This document shows positions 32,522 to 34,378 of a stretch of DNA of 34,378 nt, one piece after another. How positions within the stretch are numbered: position 1 is the first letter of the stretch; each line of letters begins with the position of its first letter. The stretch is from Acidobacteriota bacterium (GTDB taxonomy: Bacteria; Acidobacteriota; Terriglobia; Terriglobales; Acidobacteriaceae). The notes beneath the pieces were generated by a model. The model was not told where the DNA came from. It searched no databases and was given only the letters and a program-made list of their open reading frames with translations. Location: contig QIAU01000173.1 in NCBI GenBank assembly GCA_003225055.1, positions 1 to 34,378 on the forward strand, given 5' to 3'. The translations under genes and the position numbers were made by a program.

Positions 32522-33409
32522 ATGACCGACTCCGAACTCCAGCGGGCCCGGTTCCACAAATGGCATCTCGACGGCCGACCCGTCCGCACCCTCGATGAGG
32601 CCCGCGAGTTCATCGAGTCGGCGGGCTTCTGCCTGATGTACCCGCTGCGTCCACCGGTGCTGGTGCCAACCTTCATTGGCGCTTGGGTTGGAGCCGACGA
32701 CCGCCTGCCCACCTGGCAGCACGCCTTCGAAGACCCCCGAGCCCAACAAGCGACCGATTTGATGGTGAGAGTCCTGCGCGACAAGGCCGCCCATGAGGCC
32801 AACCTGTTTGACGAAAACAACAACTTCCTGGTCGCCGGTTCGGTGTTTCCGTACTTCTATGCTCTGGCGGGAGAGCGTAATCCCAAGCAGCCACCCAAGC
32901 CGGGTCCACGGTCGGGATATTCTCAGTTGGCAGCCGACGCCTTCGAGATCATTCGTCGTGAAGGCCCGATCTCGAAAGCAAAACTCCGAGAGAAACTCGG
33001 CGGCGAATTGTCCCTGCCTGCGCTAGATCACGCCCTCGGTGAGTTGTGGTCAAAGCTGCGCATCACGCGGGTGGACTACACCCCCAATGAGGGCTCTTCC
33101 TGGGATGTACTCTACCGCTGGTCGGCGGACACGGTGCGGGAAGGCATTGGACTATCCGTTGCCCAAGCCCTTTCGGCGCTGGTTACGAAATACCTGGATT
33201 GCGTGACTGCGGCCGAACCGGTCGAGGTCGAGAATTTTTTCTCCCACGTAGTTCCTCGCTCCCGCGTAAGAGAGGCAATAAATGCCCTTCTGGCTGCGCG
33301 CGAGCTGAGTTTTGTGCGCGTGGGTAACCGCTCTCTGATCCAAGTTACCCCCCTCAAATCCGCCAGTACCCGCGAAAGCCGAAGTCCAACCACGGTTCGG
33401 CCCAGATAG
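32522..33409 (+). CDS. AlkZ-related winged-helix protein
   Basis: A 295-residue protein from the ATG at 32522; an upstream in-frame ATG at 32483 would add 13 residues inside a repeat. It reads DEAREFIESAGFCLMYPLRP, FIGAWVGADDRLPTWQHAF, then a winged-helix-like block EIIRREGPISKAKLREKLGG and ALDHALGELWSKLRITRVDY. The C-terminal part has DVLYRWSADTV and SHVVPRSRVREAINALLA. The pattern fits the family annotated as AlkZ-related (HTH_42/YcaQ relatives, DNA glycosylases acting on alkylated or crosslinked bases). I do not see the QxQ/QxD catalytic motif of true AlkZ, so glycosylase activity is uncertain. The position after mutL supports a DNA-related role. Confidence 0.65.
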   Translation: MTDSELQRARFHKWHLDGRPVRTLDEAREFIESAGFCLMYPLRPPVLVPTFIGAWVGADDRLPTWQHAFEDPRAQQATDLMVRVLRDKAAHEANLFDENNNFLVAGSVFPYFYALAGERNPKQPPKPGPRSGYSQLAADAFEIIRREGPISKAKLREKLGGELSLPALDHALGELWSKLRITRVDYTPNEGSSWDVLYRWSADTVREGIGLSVAQALSALVTKYLDCVTAAEPVEVENFFSHVVPRSRVREAINALLAARELSFVRVGNRSLIQVTPLKSASTRESRSPTTVRPR

Positions 33410-33473
33410 AACACCGGAACCACGTGTGTGACCGGCCTTTTCCAGAGGGCCGTGTAGAATCAACTTAGCGCGA

Positions 33474-34172
33474 ATGGCCGATTCCCGAGGGCGCAAACTG
33501 ATCATTGCCATCGACGGTCCCGCCGGCGCCGGCAAAAGCACCATTGCTTCCCGCCTGGCCCGCAAGCTGGGCTATAAGAACTTGGAGAGCGGCGCCATGT
33601 ATCGAGCCCTGGCGCTGAAGGCAATCGAGTGGGATGTCTCGTTCGAGGATGAAGCCGCTCTCGTCAACCTGGCTGACCAGTCGCGTATTCGCCTGGAGCC
33701 CAGCCTTGGCGGCAATCGCGTGCTGCTGGATGAACGCGATGTCTCCTCTCGCGTGCGGGAGAGAGACGTAACGGAAGCGGCGTCCCGCGTATCGGTTCAC
33801 CCAAGAGTGCGCGAGTGGATGGTGGCTCGTCAACGCGAGATGGGTATTGGCGGCGGGGTAGTGATGGAAGGCCGAGACATCGGGACAAAAGTTTTTCCGG
33901 ATGCTGATCTCAAGATTTTTCTCGACGCCGATCCGGTGGTTCGCGAGCAGCGCCGCCTGGAACAGCAGAGGATCAAGGGCCCGTCGGCCGAGAGCATTGC
34001 TGCCGAACTCCGCGAGCGCGATCAGCGTGACCGCACGCGCGCTAATTCTCCCCTCCTTCCCGCGCCCGACGCGGTGATTCTGGACTCCACCAATCTCTCG
34101 GAAGACAAGGTATTGGAAACGGTAGAAGAGTTGGCCCGGAAAAAATTGGGATCCAAATCCGCAGCGAAATGA
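33474..34172 (+). CDS. cmk: Cytidylate kinase
   Basis: A 232-residue (d)CMP kinase. The P-loop is IAIDGPAGAGKSTIASRLAR; LGYKNLESGAMYRALAL holds the substrate-binding region, with ES in place of the usual DT/DS. GGGVVMEGRDIGTKVFPDADLKIFLDAD is the conserved central part, seen here as MEGRDIGTKVFPDADLKIFL. The LID-like region ELRERDQRDRTRANSPL and the end ILDSTNLSEDKVLE are typical. It phosphorylates CMP/dCMP. The usual downstream neighbours (such as rpsA or ispH) are not seen because an IS element follows directly. Confidence 0.97.
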   Translation: MADSRGRKLIIAIDGPAGAGKSTIASRLARKLGYKNLESGAMYRALALKAIEWDVSFEDEAALVNLADQSRIRLEPSLGGNRVLLDERDVSSRVRERDVTEAASRVSVHPRVREWMVARQREMGIGGGVVMEGRDIGTKVFPDADLKIFLDADPVVREQRRLEQQRIKGPSAESIAAELRERDQRDRTRANSPLLPAPDAVILDSTNLSEDKVLETVEELARKKLGSKSAAK

Positions 34173-34179
34173 CGGTCCC

Positions 34180-34251
34180 GTTCCTCCCCTACACGGTTAT
34201 CCGATGGAGCGTAAAACCTGGCCCTTTAGGGTGGGGATATAAGCGACTCGG
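34180..34251 (-). mobile_element. Right end of an IS200/IS605-family element
   Basis: Between the cmk stop and the tnpA stop the minus strand reads ATATCCCCACCCTAAAGGGC and then CAGGTTTTACGCTCC. This contains the imperfect hairpin CCACCCT/AGGGCCAGG and the TTTTACGCTCC-type tail common at right ends of this family. Such subterminal hairpins are recognised by TnpA. The exact cleavage site cannot be fixed; it lies within about 34175-34210. Confidence 0.55.
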
Positions 34252-34378
34252 TTAAGTCGGTGTCTTCTGAGATTCTATGTACTGCTTGAGGATGCTGATT
34301 GGCGCTCCTCCCCAGGTTGCAGCCAAGTAGGAAGGTGACCAAAGTACGCCCTTCCAGTATTGGTGGGCCAGATCAGGT
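34252..34378 (-). CDS. tnpA: IS200/IS605 TnpA (Y1/HUH transposase), C-terminal end only
   Basis: The minus strand entering from the right edge reads PDLAHQYWKGVLWSPSYLAA, then TWGGAPISILKQYIESQKTPT and a stop at 34252-34254. VLWSPSYLAxTxGGAPISxLKQYIE is the hallmark C-terminus of IS200/IS605 TnpA, following the catalytic Tyr helix. The visible 41 codons are intact, in contrast to the decayed copy at the left of the window. The rest is outside. Confidence 0.9.
   Translation of the reverse strand, partial: PDLAHQYWKGVLWSPSYLAATWGGAPISILKQYIESQKTPT

Overview
The window looks like a chromosomal segment of an Acidobacteriota member, probably the Terriglobia/Koribacter-like lineage. This is inferred from protein families and gene order, not from any search. 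The pointers are an Oar-like TonB-dependent receptor with an N-terminal carboxypeptidase-regulatory domain (plus the relic of a second one), a GMC oxidoreductase paired with a gluconate 2-dehydrogenase subunit 3-like protein, a short PheT, an aspS-mutL-cmk gene order, and many small dispersed intergenic repeats.

Left accessory part (1 to about 16 kb). At the left edge is a divergent IS200/IS605-type remnant: an open tnpB runs off the edge and a decayed tnpA lies beside it. A 5'-truncated SLC13-type permease remnant and a large TonB receptor follow. Next comes an oxidoreductase block: a GMC dehydrogenase with a Cys cluster, its Tat-type small subunit, a decayed MFS transporter and a Tat-signal aldo/keto reductase. 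An integrase relic with a stop codon lies beside tRNA-His. Beyond it are a UDP-glucose dehydrogenase-like gene lacking its catalytic residues and a 2H phosphoesterase. A debris zone follows (5' piece of a tRNA-Pro, DUF4143 ATPase tail, integrase-like tail) and ends at an intact tRNA-Pro. A DUF1326 protein and a small conserved hypothetical close this part.

Core part (about 16 to 34 kb). On the minus strand lie rpsU, a zinc-ribbon gene, mtaB, the translation operon infC-rpmI-rplT-pheS-pheT and a class I aminotransferase. On the plus strand lie a CheY-like regulator, a gamma-carbonic anhydrase-like protein, hisS, a DUF4440 protein, aspS, mutL, an AlkZ-related protein and cmk. The right edge holds the 3' end of a second IS200/IS605 tnpA. 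The core genes serve translation (IF3, L35, L20, S21, three aminoacyl-tRNA synthetases, tRNA methylthiolation), DNA repair and nucleotide supply.

I did not find a clear-cut new multi-gene defence or biosynthetic system. The most unusual items are the dehydrogenase-like protein without its Cys/Glu/Lys catalytic set, the tRNA-Pro 5' fragment with recombinase debris, the probable AUC start of infC, the PheT lacking its tRNA-binding OB domain, and the families of structured dispersed repeats between and inside genes.
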